From NCBI GenBank assembly GCA_027294925.1, contig JAPULM010000203.1:1-6458 (forward strand): a stretch of 6,458 nt of DNA, written 5' to 3'. The position numbers and the translations under genes were made by a program. The notes below the pieces were generated by a model. The model was not told the origin of the DNA, searched no databases, and worked only from the letters and a program-made list of their open reading frames with translations. How positions within the stretch are numbered: position 1 is the stretch's first letter; each line of letters opens with the position of its first letter. Positions 6,122-6,458 of this stretch are shown here, one piece after another. The DNA comes from a bacterium (lineage in GTDB: Bacteria > Tectomicrobia > Entotheonellia > Entotheonellales > Entotheonellaceae).

Positions 6122-6458
6122 ATGACGAATCAATCGGGCCCGGTACCATTTGCGGTGCAACCGAACGCAACGGAGAGTTACTGGCAACCGGTGCCGGCGA
6201 ACGGCTTTGTGGAGGTTCATGTCTCTCGACATCGTCACCAGACCGTGACACCCTTTGAGTCCGGAATTCAGGAGGTGGCGCCCGGGAGTTTTGTCCGCGA
6301 GCACGCCCACGACCCGCATGAGGAGTTGATCCTGGTGATAGAAGGCGAAGGGGTAGCTGAGATTGACGGCGAAGCGCACCCGATGAGCCCTGGCACCACC
6401 CTCTATCTGGCGCCAACCTACACCCATAAGTTCACCAATACTGGGGCCGGTGCGTTGC
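6122..6458 (+). CDS. Cupin-domain protein, 3' end cut by window edge
   Basis: 112 codons are visible, open to the window end. Cupin motif 1 fits the consensus: Gly55, His61-Ala-His63, Glu68, Gly75 (GSFVREHAHDPHEELILVIEG without the last residues is the stretch). Motif 2 is present as PGTTLYLAPTYTHKFTN, with His102 and Asn106. The usual metal ligands (two His, Glu, third His) are thus all present, so a metal-binding beta-barrel is likely. Cupins of this small type serve as dioxygenases, isomerases or sensors, and the sequence does not decide among them. It follows the CoA-transferase on the same strand with a 115-base gap containing a hairpin, so it may share a transcript or have its own promoter. 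No signal peptide is seen. Whether a second domain follows is outside the window. Confidence 0.85.
   Translation, partial: MTNQSGPVPFAVQPNATESYWQPVPANGFVEVHVSRHRHQTVTPFESGIQEVAPGSFVREHAHDPHEELILVIEGEGVAEIDGEAHPMSPGTTLYLAPTYTHKFTNTGAGAL

Noticed and set aside
6029..6427. 132-codon minus-strand ORF opposite the cupin gene
   Set aside because: The plus-strand frame has both cupin motifs and a ribosome site, and the opposite ORF has neither.

Overview
The window looks like an accessory segment of a Gram-negative proteobacterial chromosome. I lean towards Burkholderiales, because the mix of an NMT1/THI5-like binding protein, a CaiB/BaiF CoA-transferase, an MFS permease and a cupin is common there. 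This is an inference from gene content; no marker gene is present.

Layout, left to right. (1) 132-1049, minus: an ABC-type substrate-binding protein gene broken by one in-frame TGA. (2) 1068-1370, minus: the C-terminal part of a serine recombinase, without its catalytic domain, ending 18 bases before the binding-protein start. (3) 1371-1547: an unrecognised linker with an 18-base imperfect inverted repeat. (4) 1548-1718: a non-coding 163-bp element with perfect 14-bp terminal inverted repeats inside a TTAA duplication, which I read as a MITE-like relative of the neighbouring IS1380 element. (5) 1715-2911, minus: an MFS transporter ORF that lacks the first two membrane helices and is bounded at both ends by IS1380-type termini. 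(6) 2914 to about 4370, plus: an IS1380-family element with a recognisable left end, a transposase split by a frameshift, and no right end. (7) 4497-4776, plus: the C-terminal remnant of a class III (glutamate-1-semialdehyde aminomutase-like) aminotransferase. (8) 4804-6006, plus: an intact CaiB/BaiF family III CoA-transferase. (9) 6122 to the window edge, plus: a cupin-domain protein cut by the window end.

Together these read as the edge of a catabolic cluster (uptake, amino-group and CoA chemistry, a small cupin) eroded by insertion sequences. Every protein-coding gene left of about 4800 carries a visible lesion: nonsense, truncation, internal deletion or frameshift. The two genes right of it look intact. 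I see no convincing new defence or mobile system. The most interesting points are the TTAA-flanked MITE-like element sharing IS1380 ends, the MFS ORF whose start and stop codons both abut those ends, and the clean small lesions (TGA in a near-duplicated hexamer, a 2-base loss in the aminotransferase) that suggest recent decay.
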